A stretch of DNA of 37,884 bases from Candidatus Zixiibacteriota bacterium (GTDB lineage: Bacteria; Zixibacteria; MSB-5A5; GN15; FEB-12), in the NCBI GenBank assembly GCA_020351995.1, contig CP070674.1:2080683-2118566 (forward strand). The letters are read 5' to 3'. The notes under the pieces are model-generated. The model worked only from the letters and a program-made list of their open reading frames with translations, did no database searches and had not been told where the DNA came from. The translations under genes were made by a program, and so were the position numbers. Positions 16,784 through 24,528 of this stretch are shown one piece after another (the first letter of the stretch is position 1; the number at the start of each line of letters is the position of its first letter).

Positions 16784-17031
16784 ACAAACCTCGTGCCAGC
16801 CCTCGAAACGAGACGCAACTCTTTGTTATACAATAATATAACATCCAGAATCAGGCCGCTTTTGGACTTCACGGCGTCTTCGGACGGAAAAAAGTTCTAG
16901 GTTTTCGGGGAAAAATCTGGCCCCTATTAATAGAGGGAGGGGACTTATCGTTGTTCGCGCGGCCCAGACTGGGCTGCGCACGATATGTCTAATAAAAACA
17001 ATAACTTAGGTTATGGCGGCAGCGCTGTCGG
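16784..17031. other. Intergenic region after wecB with palindrome and hairpin
   Basis: No gene is evident. CCCCTATTAATAGAGGG around 16921-16937 contains the perfect palindrome CTATTAATAG. A strong hairpin follows at about 16957-16979 (GCGCGGCCC-AGACT-GGGCTGCGC, one mismatch). Neither is followed by a T-run in the wecB direction, so a classical terminator is not shown. A TATATTATTG-like AT-rich stretch near 16833-16843 on the minus strand could be a -10 region for the small ORF. Confidence 0.4.
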
Positions 17032-18135
17032 TCAGAATAGCTTGTCGATCAGGATATCGACAATCCGTCCGGCTGTCTTGCCGTCCCAGAGTTCCGGGAC
17101 AGTCCCTTTCTTGCCGGTACCATCGAGCGTGGCTAAGGCACCTTCGGTGATCCTTTTGGGGTCGGTACCGGCAATAACATTGGTGCCGATATCGACCGTG
17201 GCGGGGCGTTCGGTATTCTCCCTCATGGTGATACATGGAATCTGCAGGTAGGTAGTTTCCTCCTGTATACCGCCGGAATCGGTCAGGACCAGTCGGGAAT
17301 CCGCCTGAAGCTTGAGAAAATCCAGGTAGCCCAGCGGCTCAATAATCCTCAGCCCCGTGCTCTGGCTGGACTTAAGGAGCCCGAACTCCTCGATACGGTT
17401 TCTGGTTCGCGGATGGCAGGGAAAGACTATTGGAAGACGCTCACTGATCTTTTGAATACTGGTTATGATGCCCTTGAGGGTTTCGGAATCGTCCACATTG
17501 GCGGGCCGGTGCATGGTCATGGCAATGTATTCCTTAGGCCGCAAATTCAGACGCTGAAGTATGTCGGATTTGTTGGCGACCGCGAGGTTACTGACCAGCG
17601 AATCGATCATTATGTTCCCGGTGAAAAAGACTTTCTTGTCCGCCACGCCCTCTGCTTTCAGGTTGGCCAGGCCGGACGGTTCCGATACAAAAAGATAGTC
17701 CGATAGCCGGTCGGTCACGATCCGGTTGATTTCCTCGGGCATGGTGTTGTCAAAGCTGCGCAGGCCAGCCTCGACATGGCCCAACTTTATCCAGAGTTTG
17801 GAGGTAACTATCGAAGTGGCCAGGGTGGAGTTAACGTCGCCGAAAACTATAACGAGATCGGGTTTAAGCTCGGTAAGCTCGTTTTCCAGGCTGGTCATAA
17901 TTCTGGCCGTCTGCTCGGCATGACTGCCCGAACCGACACCGAGATAGATATCCGGTTTGGGCATTTTCAGTTCGTCAAAAAATAGCTGCGACAGCTTATG
18001 ATCGTAGTGTTGCCCGGTATGAATCAGGAGAGTCTCAAACCTGTCGCCGTGTTTGCCCAGCTCCCGCATGAGGGGGGCCGATTTCATGAAGTTCGGACGG
18101 GCGCCAACGACCAGTACAATTTTCTTCTTTAACAT
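17032..18135 (-). CDS. wecB: UDP-N-acetylglucosamine 2-epimerase, non-hydrolysing
   Basis: This 367-residue enzyme interconverts UDP-GlcNAc and UDP-ManNAc in the cytoplasm, feeding ManNAc-derived sugars into surface polysaccharide synthesis. It opens with VLVVGARPNFMKSAPLM and HTGQHYD, and contains GDVNSTLA, GHVEAGLRSFD, MPEEINR and the later MTMHRP block. These carry the conserved Asp, two Glu and His of the WecB/MnaA family. TDSGGIQEETTYL near residue 285 is the UDP-binding region. Length equals the family norm. It lies just upstream of the polysaccharide genes on the same strand, after the divergent promoter region shared with the 18319 gene. Confidence 0.95.
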   Translation of the reverse strand: MLKKKIVLVVGARPNFMKSAPLMRELGKHGDRFETLLIHTGQHYDHKLSQLFFDELKMPKPDIYLGVGSGSHAEQTARIMTSLENELTELKPDLVIVFGDVNSTLATSIVTSKLWIKLGHVEAGLRSFDNTMPEEINRIVTDRLSDYLFVSEPSGLANLKAEGVADKKVFFTGNIMIDSLVSNLAVANKSDILQRLNLRPKEYIAMTMHRPANVDDSETLKGIITSIQKISERLPIVFPCHPRTRNRIEEFGLLKSSQSTGLRIIEPLGYLDFLKLQADSRLVLTDSGGIQEETTYLQIPCITMRENTERPATVDIGTNVIAGTDPKRITEGALATLDGTGKKGTVPELWDGKTAGRIVDILIDKLF

Positions 18136-18151
18136 TTTCTAAACCCTTCGA

Positions 18152-18209
18152 TAGAGTCTGCCTTTTTTGGTGTGAAATTGTAGCCCTGCGTTGAAATTAG
18201 AGTCTGCCT
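18152..18209. repeat. 12-base direct repeat in divergent promoter region
   Basis: TAGAGTCTGCCT occurs at 18152-18163 and again at 18198-18209, a spacing of 46 bases. Both copies lie between the divergently transcribed wecB and the 18319 gene. Paired sites for a shared regulator are possible, but nothing else supports it. Confidence 0.35.
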
Positions 18210-18318
18210 CTCAAAAAAACAATTGAATTCTCGGCTCTATTTCCTAACTTGAGTCGACTACCGGCGCTACGCGCGGTACGCTACTGTAAACAACAACTTT
18301 CAGGAAAAGTTCAGTACT

Positions 18319-19287
18319 TTGACGGATATCAGTCGTTCACCCGGGGCCGGTCGTAAGTCGCCCGTTATCATTATCCTGAAGTATGTCCTTATAGCTATCG
18401 TTGTCTATTTCGTAGGCAGAAAGCTGGTCGCCAACTGGCAGGAAGTGGTTGCCTATCGATGGAGTATTAATCCTTACCTTCTGGCTTTGTCGGTGGCGGC
18501 GCATATTTTGACCTTTGTCCTTCTCGCGCAGGTGTGGTGCTTTATAATTTCCGGGTTCGGTTTTCGGGTTCCCCTGGGCCAGGCGTTTAAGATCAGCTAT
18601 ATCGCCAACCTCGGGCGTTATATACCGGGCAAGATATGGCAGATGTTCGGGATGGTCTTGCTTGCTAGAAAGATTGATATCAGCGAAGAAGTTGCCGTCG
18701 CGTCGTGGGCATTGGCGCAGGTGTACGCTATTCCCGCGGCTTTTCTGGCTTGCGCAGTGAGTCTTGTTTTTCACCCCCAGATGTACACCGATTACATCAG
18801 TTCACTGGTTGGAACGGCCATGTACGTTGTTGCCGCTGTCATTTTTGTCATTTCCGTGCTAGTAATTGTCGTACCCGACAAAGCTCTGCTGTTGTTTAAT
18901 GTTCTTCTCAGGATCTTCAAAAGGCCACAGGTTACCTTTCGTCTTAGCAAATTGACCGCACTGAAAGTGTACCTGGGATACTTTGTGTGCTGGCTGCTTT
19001 TTGGCTTTTCATTCTGGCTGTTTCTCAACGCTGTGATTGAGGATCCGCAGATTCCGATAATGGCTGGAATTGTGACCTTTCTTCTGGCCTATCAGGTAGG
19101 CTACCTGACGGTCTTTTCACCCGGAGGACTCGGCGTGCGCGAACTGGTGTTGACCTCCTTATTGACGCCGTTCGTCGGGCCGGTAGCGGCGGGAGTTGCG
19201 GTAGCTTCGCGCCTGTGGAACATGATTGCCGAAATCATCGCGGCGTTGATAGCCTTGAAAATCAAGCTACCTGAATCTAACCATTAG
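18319..19287 (+). CDS. Lysylphosphatidylglycerol-synthase-like membrane protein (AglD/UPF0104)
   Basis: This 322-residue integral membrane protein has about eight predicted helices. It matches the LPG_synthase_TM/UPF0104 pattern: NLGRYIPGKIWQMFG after the third helix and SPGGLGVRELVLTSLL near the end are the two hallmark blocks. Members include the flippase part of MprF and archaeal AglD, linked to lipid or glycan handling; the exact role here is unknown. The start is a TTG preceded by AGGAAAAG with a 9-base gap. It is transcribed divergently from wecB and could act with the polysaccharide locus, though that is inference. Confidence 0.82.
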   Translation: MTDISRSPGAGRKSPVIIILKYVLIAIVVYFVGRKLVANWQEVVAYRWSINPYLLALSVAAHILTFVLLAQVWCFIISGFGFRVPLGQAFKISYIANLGRYIPGKIWQMFGMVLLARKIDISEEVAVASWALAQVYAIPAAFLACAVSLVFHPQMYTDYISSLVGTAMYVVAAVIFVISVLVIVVPDKALLLFNVLLRIFKRPQVTFRLSKLTALKVYLGYFVCWLLFGFSFWLFLNAVIEDPQIPIMAGIVTFLLAYQVGYLTVFSPGGLGVRELVLTSLLTPFVGPVAAGVAVASRLWNMIAEIIAALIALKIKLPESNH

Positions 19288-19306
19288 ACGGTAGTATTTA
19301 CTGCGG

Positions 19307-20080
19307 TTATTCCCTCGAGACATATCGGGAGGCCCAGGCGGCGAGAGTGGCGCCGACGAATTCCGCGTCTTGTTTGCGGCTGAGCAGGTGATCGGCCTTG
19401 TCGAGGGAGACGAAGCTCTTAGGGTGCCGGGCAGCCTGGAAGATCTGGACGGCGTTTTCGATATCAACTACAGCGTCGATCGGCGAATGGAAAATAATCA
19501 GAGGCCGGTTTAGCTCGGTCAGCACCTTCTTCATGTTTTGGGCGGAGATGTCGTCGAGGAACTGCTTCTTGATGGTAAAGGGCCGACCGGCGATATTTAC
19601 CACTGCCTGTCCATTCGCGACTATTTCCGCTTCAGCGGATTTCAGTACCCGCCGCAGATGGGCCGGTTCCGAGGGCGCGTTGACGGTGGCCACGGCCTGT
19701 ACTGAGGCAAGTCGTGAGGCAGCCACGATAGCAGCCGTTCCGCCCAGGGAATGTCCCACAATCAGTTTGGGTGCCTCATATTTGTCGGCGAGAAAAGCAG
19801 CTGCGGCCAAAAGATCATCTACATTGGACGAGAAGTTGGTATTGGCGAAATCTCCCTGGCTGTTTCCCAGGCCGGTGAAGTCAAACCTTAGCACGGCGAT
19901 ACCCTCCGCGGCCAGCGCCCTCGAGATCCAGGTGGCCGCTACGAAGTCCTTCGAGCACGTAAAACAGTGGGCAAATAGCCCGTAGGCCCGGGGCGTTTCA
20001 GGCGGCAGTTCCAGGCTGGCGGCCAGCAGGGCACCCTCGGATGAAGGGAAGGTTATTTTCTGACTTGAAGTTGTGGCCAT
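19307..20080 (-). CDS. Alpha/beta hydrolase (type usually fused to OsmC)
   Basis: This 257-residue alpha/beta-hydrolase has oxyanion region GLFAHCFTCSKDFVAAT, a nucleophile elbow GHSLGG with Ser ~111, and a C-terminal acid/His pair within the SPIDAVVD and KADHLLS segments. The phrases HCFTCSKD and RFDFTGLGNSQGDFANTNFSSN are characteristic of the hydrolase half of bifunctional hydrolase/OsmC proteins. Here the frame stops after the hydrolase domain, so this is a stand-alone version, and no OsmC gene follows. The substrate is unknown. The gene converges with the 18319 gene and is divergent from the Do-like protease. Confidence 0.88.
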   Translation of the reverse strand: MATTSSQKITFPSSEGALLAASLELPPETPRAYGLFAHCFTCSKDFVAATWISRALAAEGIAVLRFDFTGLGNSQGDFANTNFSSNVDDLLAAAAFLADKYEAPKLIVGHSLGGTAAIVAASRLASVQAVATVNAPSEPAHLRRVLKSAEAEIVANGQAVVNIAGRPFTIKKQFLDDISAQNMKKVLTELNRPLIIFHSPIDAVVDIENAVQIFQAARHPKSFVSLDKADHLLSRKQDAEFVGATLAAWASRYVSRE

Positions 20081-20276
20081 TAGCCATTTCTCCGGAAATC
20101 ACTTAAGACAATATAGACAAAAAAGTTGACGTATCAAATCCAATTTTGGACTTCACAGGGTAGCTACATGTACGGAGCTTCGTTGTGGAACGATGAGCTG
20201 CCACTAGTGTAAAATACAGGAAACAAAAGATGGGCTGAAAAGTTTATGATTACACGTATCATGGAGGACGTTTTAA

Positions 20277-21755
20277 ATGAATAACAAACATATTAGACTG
20301 ACGGTGATTTTGCTGGCAGTCGTAGCGATAGCATTGAGCTCCGGGCCGATTCTAAAGATAGGTGGAGACGATTATGTTGCTGTCGTAGCGGCTACTGTTA
20401 AGACCGATTCGCCTCAGGACCGTCCTATTACGTCTCTTCGAGATCTCAATAATGCCTTTATTGAAATCGCCAGCGAAGTGAAACCGACGGTGGTGACGGT
20501 GTTCACCGAAAAGACCCTTAGACTCAGACAGAACCCTTTCCTGATGAACCCGTTCTTGGATTTCTTTTATGGACCCGATCAGCGCCAGCAGCCGGAGCAG
20601 GAATTCCGGCAGCAGGGATTGGGTTCGGGGGTAGTCATTGAATCCGATGGCAAGATTCTCACCAACCATCATGTGATTGCGGAAGCTGACAGTATATTCG
20701 TAAGAACTTTCGATGGGAAGCGCTACGTGGCCAGCGTTCTCGGCTCGGATCCAAAAACAGATATAGCGGTCATTGAGATCGAGGCCCGGGATCTGCCGAT
20801 TATCAAGGTTGGTAACAGTGACAATCTAAAAGTTGGAGAACTGGTGATGGCGGTGGGAAGCCCCATGTCCGAAAACCTGGCTTACACCGTAACGCAGGGC
20901 ATTGTCAGCGCCACCGGCCGTTCCAACATCGGTCTTGCCGATTACGAAGATTTCATCCAGACCGATGCTGCCATTAATCCCGGCAACTCCGGAGGCGCGC
21001 TGGTCAATCTGGATGGCGAACTGGTCGGCATCAACAGCGCCATTGTCTCCCGTAGCGGCGGCTTCCAGGGCATCGGATTCGCGGTCCCATCCAATATGGC
21101 GGTAAGCGTCATGAACTCACTGTTGGCCAACGGAAAGGTAATAAGGGGCTGGCTGGGCGTGCTGATTCAGGATCTCGATGAGGCTCTTGCCGAGGCCATG
21201 GGAGTTGAAGTCAACAACGGGGCGCTTGTGGGTGATGTAGTTTCCGATAGCCCCGCGGGAAGGGCGGGTCTTGAACCCGGCGATGTGATCGTTGCTATGA
21301 ACGACAAGGAAATCACCAACTCCGCTCAGCTTCGCAACAGTGTGGCGGCGACTCCCCCCGGCACTGAGGTCGATTTCGACATTATCCGTGACGGCGACCG
21401 GAAGCGTTTCACCGTTGAACTGGGAGAGTTGCCTTCGGATGTTGCCAGTACCGGTACGAGACAGGGACTGGAGGACCTGCTTGGCTTTGACGTGAGTAAT
21501 CTGACTGTCGACCTGGCCCGGCGATACAACCTGAATCCGAATCTGACCGGCGTGGTTGTGACCGGTATCGATCAGGCGAGCGCCGCTTTCCGGTCGGGTC
21601 TTCGCGAAGGTGACGTTATTTTTTCGGTCAACCGCAAGCGGATCGAGACTGTGAATGACTTCAGTCAAAGATTCGAAAACGCCCAGAAAGGTGATTCAGT
21701 CCTGCTCCGCATCTACCGTAACGAGAACACCTTCTTCCTCGCGTTTACTCTATAA
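20277..21755 (+). CDS. degP: Do-like periplasmic serine protease (HtrA/DegP family)
   Basis: This 492-residue protein starts with an N-terminal signal or anchor segment (LTVILLAVVAIALSS) and has a trypsin-like domain at ~70-260. The catalytic triad is visible: His ~132 in TNHHVI, Asp ~162 in SDPKTDIAVI, and Ser ~238 in NPGNSGGALV. Two PDZ domains follow at ~275-370 and ~400-490. A Gln-rich insert precedes the His, as in the LA loop of DegP. It would act as a periplasmic quality-control protease and chaperone. TGGAGGACG upstream of the ATG supports the start, and a strong terminator follows within 60 bases. Confidence 0.95.
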   Translation: MNNKHIRLTVILLAVVAIALSSGPILKIGGDDYVAVVAATVKTDSPQDRPITSLRDLNNAFIEIASEVKPTVVTVFTEKTLRLRQNPFLMNPFLDFFYGPDQRQQPEQEFRQQGLGSGVVIESDGKILTNHHVIAEADSIFVRTFDGKRYVASVLGSDPKTDIAVIEIEARDLPIIKVGNSDNLKVGELVMAVGSPMSENLAYTVTQGIVSATGRSNIGLADYEDFIQTDAAINPGNSGGALVNLDGELVGINSAIVSRSGGFQGIGFAVPSNMAVSVMNSLLANGKVIRGWLGVLIQDLDEALAEAMGVEVNNGALVGDVVSDSPAGRAGLEPGDVIVAMNDKEITNSAQLRNSVAATPPGTEVDFDIIRDGDRKRFTVELGELPSDVASTGTRQGLEDLLGFDVSNLTVDLARRYNLNPNLTGVVVTGIDQASAAFRSGLREGDVIFSVNRKRIETVNDFSQRFENAQKGDSVLLRIYRNENTFFLAFTL

Positions 21756-21777
21756 AGGATTAATCTCGACGGGTATG

Positions 21778-21807
21778 AAAAAGCGGGCACGCCTTGTGCC
21801 CGCTTTT
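21778..21807. terminator. Bidirectional intrinsic terminator
   Basis: AAAAGCGGGCAC and GTGCCCGCTTTT form a perfect 12-bp stem with a 5-base loop (21779-21807). A-rich and T-rich flanks allow termination from both sides. It lies between the convergent protease gene and S41 peptidase gene and serves both. Confidence 0.93.
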
Positions 21808-21832
21808 CTGTGGCAATCCTGTCTGCGGAATG

Positions 21833-23251
21833 TTACTTGTCCGGATCACGCGGTGACACATCGGTGTGCCCGCCGGCGTACAGCCCCATCAGTTCCACTG
21901 GTTTACCTTGCTCATCGACAATCACCTTCAATCTGAAGTAGTCGATGTCTTCAAAGCAAAATAGATCCTCGGCCATGGGAATCATTTGCCTCTGTGGCCC
22001 GTTCTCCCGCTTATAAAGAAGAACCCCCTTTTCAAAAGTGATTGTGCGGGGGCCATAAGTACCCACATAGCTTTGAAGAATCTCCGGCGCCACTGTCACC
22101 GGATTCAAAAGAGTCTCTTTGGTCTCGATGTTCCACAGTAAGCTTTGCTTTATTTCTTCGTCGGTGGCTTTGTCGGCCAGCTTTTTCATAGCTTCAAGGT
22201 GAGCAACATCGAGAGCCTGTTCCTGCGGCACCGCGATGTCCGGTTCGACCCCGGTTCCTTCCCAGTTTGTTCCGGTGATTGGGTTGATGGCCCTGCCGAA
22301 AGGGCACGACATCGCGACATTTAAGTCGGCAAAGACATGCCGGTCGGTTGGATGCGCTCCACCGCCGGTGGTTTCACCAATGATCGTTGCCCGCTCAAGA
22401 TTTTTCAGGTTGTAGGTGAATTCTTCCGCTGCGGAAAAGCTGTAGCCGCTGGTGAGCACATAGAGATCGACATCGGACATTCGCGGCCCCTGTACCTGTT
22501 CCTGGGTCCAGAACTGTTGAAGGGAATCCGTTTCACGGATATAGAATGTGTTCAGATGGACGGGCTCGTCAAAGAAATAGCTGGTCATAAGCTGAATCAT
22601 ACTGGGCTCTCCACCGCCATTGTTGCGCATATCTATGATAAGAGCGTCACAATAAGCAAGGAAGTTTAAAGCCGCGATGGCTGTGGCACCGCCGTATTTG
22701 GCCTCCATAAAGCCGTCGAGCCGTAAATACCCTACATTGCCGGACAATCGCTCGGCTTTGACGAACGCGAAGTTGTCGTATTCCTTCCGCCGCAAGGCTT
22801 CCTGCTCACGACGTAGTCTTTCTTCATCAGTAAGTGTGTCAGAAGGGGAAAAGCGCTCAGTTTCTTCGCTCGGGATATAGCGAACCCACAGGTGTCCATC
22901 TTTGCTGATCTCGCCCAGTTCTTCGTTTATTTTCTCCGCGAATGATGCCGTGTTGTTTAGGTCATCATAGGCACCGCTTTTCAACTGCTTGCGCATGTGT
23001 TTTTCCATCTTCTGGGCTACTTCCGGGAAAACGTATATTCTGTTGAGTGTCGCCGAGACACTATCGATAATCGCGGCTTTGGTCGTGTTGTCGATTGACG
23101 GTACATCTTCCCGCGGACCGACGACCGTTTGAGCGTTCACGGACACTAAACCAAGTAAGATCACGGCCAGCACGATCATGGCAGGCGTGCGGTATCCGGC
23201 CCAACGCCTATGGCCGGAGGGTAATACGGTTAGTTGACGGAACTGCGGCAT
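21833..23251 (-). CDS. S41-family (tail-specific/IRBP-like) peptidase, exported
   Basis: The start is ATG at 23251, fixed by GAAGGAGG eight bases upstream; the frame opens six codons earlier at a TTG inside that site. The ~472-residue protein has an N-terminal membrane or signal segment (MIVLAVILLGLVSVNA), an N-terminal helical domain (residues ~35-115), the S41 core with MRNNGGGEPSMIQLM, and the nucleophile region LTSGYSFSAAEEF followed by TIIGETTGGGAHP. No PDZ domain is apparent, which fits the IRBP-like S41 subgroup rather than Prc/CtpA. A C-terminal beta-rich tail of ~90 residues follows. Convergent with the Do-like protease. The substrate is unknown. Confidence 0.9.
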   Translation of the reverse strand: MPQFRQLTVLPSGHRRWAGYRTPAMIVLAVILLGLVSVNAQTVVGPREDVPSIDNTTKAAIIDSVSATLNRIYVFPEVAQKMEKHMRKQLKSGAYDDLNNTASFAEKINEELGEISKDGHLWVRYIPSEETERFSPSDTLTDEERLRREQEALRRKEYDNFAFVKAERLSGNVGYLRLDGFMEAKYGGATAIAALNFLAYCDALIIDMRNNGGGEPSMIQLMTSYFFDEPVHLNTFYIRETDSLQQFWTQEQVQGPRMSDVDLYVLTSGYSFSAAEEFTYNLKNLERATIIGETTGGGAHPTDRHVFADLNVAMSCPFGRAINPITGTNWEGTGVEPDIAVPQEQALDVAHLEAMKKLADKATDEEIKQSLLWNIETKETLLNPVTVAPEILQSYVGTYGPRTITFEKGVLLYKRENGPQRQMIPMAEDLFCFEDIDYFRLKVIVDEQGKPVELMGLYAGGHTDVSPRDPDK

Positions 23252-23447
23252 CCCGAAAACCTCCTTCAATTAGTTATTAGATTAACCATTGTACTGCTTT
23301 ATGGCAAACAAGCAATTTTGATGTCCCTGGCCCGGATAGTGTGAGGCTGGATGGCGGCGGGCCCATCTCATATTACGTAGCTCAACTCGTGTAAGTTTCA
23401 ATACCGCTCTCAGGCGGAAAGAGCAGGGTTCTAATCTCAGAATATGC

Positions 23448-23476
23448 TTACCATTGATGCGAAAACGATGTATACT
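23448..23476 (+). promoter_or_regulatory. Sigma-70-like promoter of the methyltransferase gene
   Basis: TTACCA (23448-23453) and TATACT (23471-23476) are spaced by 17 bases. The start codon lies 38 bases further on, with GGAGGA between. This is the best match in the 263-base divergent gap between the S41 peptidase and methyltransferase genes. Confidence 0.55.
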
Positions 23477-23514
23477 TTACCGGGGAATATGGTTGAAACT
23501 GGAGGACCAAAGAA

Positions 23515-24270
23515 ATGCCGGACAAGAACGAATGGAAAAAGTTCTTCGATGAACACGCTCCGAAATACATGGAGAACGTCTTTACTTCCAACACCGCCGC
23601 GGAGGTGGACTTCATAATCCGTGAATTGGCCCTGTCAGGTGGCGAGAGAATTCTTGACGTTGGCTGCGGCACCGGGCGCCACGCGGTGGGACTGGCCCGA
23701 CGTGGTTATAAGGTGACCGGTCTTGATTTGTCGGCCGGGATGCTTGCGGAGGCGAGGAAGGCGGCCGAAAAGGTTGGGGTCGAGATTGAACTCGTCGAGA
23801 CCGATGCCTCTGATTTCGAGCTGAATAGACTCTTCGATGCTGCTATCTGTCTGTGTGAAGGAGCCTTCGGTCTTCTGGGCTCAGCCGATGATCCGGCCGA
23901 ACACGACCTGGCCATACTTCGGAACATCTATCGTTCCCTGAAACCGGGTGGTAGATTCTTGCTAACCGCGCTAAATGGCTTCAAGTTGGTGCGGCAGTAT
24001 GGGGACAAGGATGTTGCCAGCGGCCGTCTTGATCCGGTCTACCTGAGCGAAAGATACGACGTTGAATATGATACTTTGGACGGCAAGAAGTCACTGCGGG
24101 TGACCGAGCGCGGCTTCGCACCGTCCGAACTTCTGCTGATGCTCCGAATGACCGGCTTTACCGTTGACCATATTGGCGGCGGAACAGCCGGAAACTGGGG
24201 CAAAAGGCCAATCGAACTGGATGAATATGAACTGATGGTAATCGCTCACAAGGCGGCCACCGACGGATAG
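23515..24270 (+). CDS. Class I SAM-dependent methyltransferase
   Basis: This 251-residue protein has the SAM-binding motif I ILDVGCGTGRHAVGLARRG (residues ~41-59), an acidic residue closing strand 2 in VTGLDLSAGML, and the motif DAAICLCEGAFGLLG in the motif II region. LKPGGRFLLTALN is a typical post-motif. These place it in the Methyltransf_25/11 group. The C-terminal ~90 residues likely carry the substrate site. The substrate is not identifiable, and it has no obvious partner gene. The start is ATG with GGAGGA upstream; the gene stands alone with its own promoter. Confidence 0.9.
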   Translation: MPDKNEWKKFFDEHAPKYMENVFTSNTAAEVDFIIRELALSGGERILDVGCGTGRHAVGLARRGYKVTGLDLSAGMLAEARKAAEKVGVEIELVETDASDFELNRLFDAAICLCEGAFGLLGSADDPAEHDLAILRNIYRSLKPGGRFLLTALNGFKLVRQYGDKDVASGRLDPVYLSERYDVEYDTLDGKKSLRVTERGFAPSELLLMLRMTGFTVDHIGGGTAGNWGKRPIELDEYELMVIAHKAATDG

Positions 24271-24413
24271 CCCGAAGAGAAGCGGCCAATCCCATAATAG
24301 ATGTTCACTTTCCTTCGGCAGCAAAAACTGTCGTCACACCATCACCGGGCTGATGCCTGCACACTCTTGCGAGGGGGGTCCAAAATGCCATCAGATGCAA
24401 CGCTCTGCACTCT

Positions 24414-24430
24414 TGTTTCAGATTGAAACA
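24414..24430. promoter_or_regulatory. Palindromic operator candidate upstream of the cyclase operon
   Basis: TGTTTCA-GAT-TGAAACA is a perfect 7-base inverted repeat about 100 bases upstream of the kinase start. The 258-base gap between the methyltransferase and the kinase holds no other strong structure. The site does not match the CRP/FNR consensus; the binding protein is unknown. Confidence 0.45.
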
Positions 24431-24528
24431 CCTTCCAAGGTCGGCGTCCTGATCCGAAGTATGCCATACCCCTCCGTATACCCTGCGAATTGTAAAGGAT
24501 TATTTAATTAATACCGATACGTAAGAGT

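Noticed and set aside
16860-20156. 13-base sequence TTTTGGACTTCAC occurring at 16860-16872 and 20144-20156
   Set aside because: Several 13-base repeats are expected by chance in 38 kb, and the contexts are unrelated.
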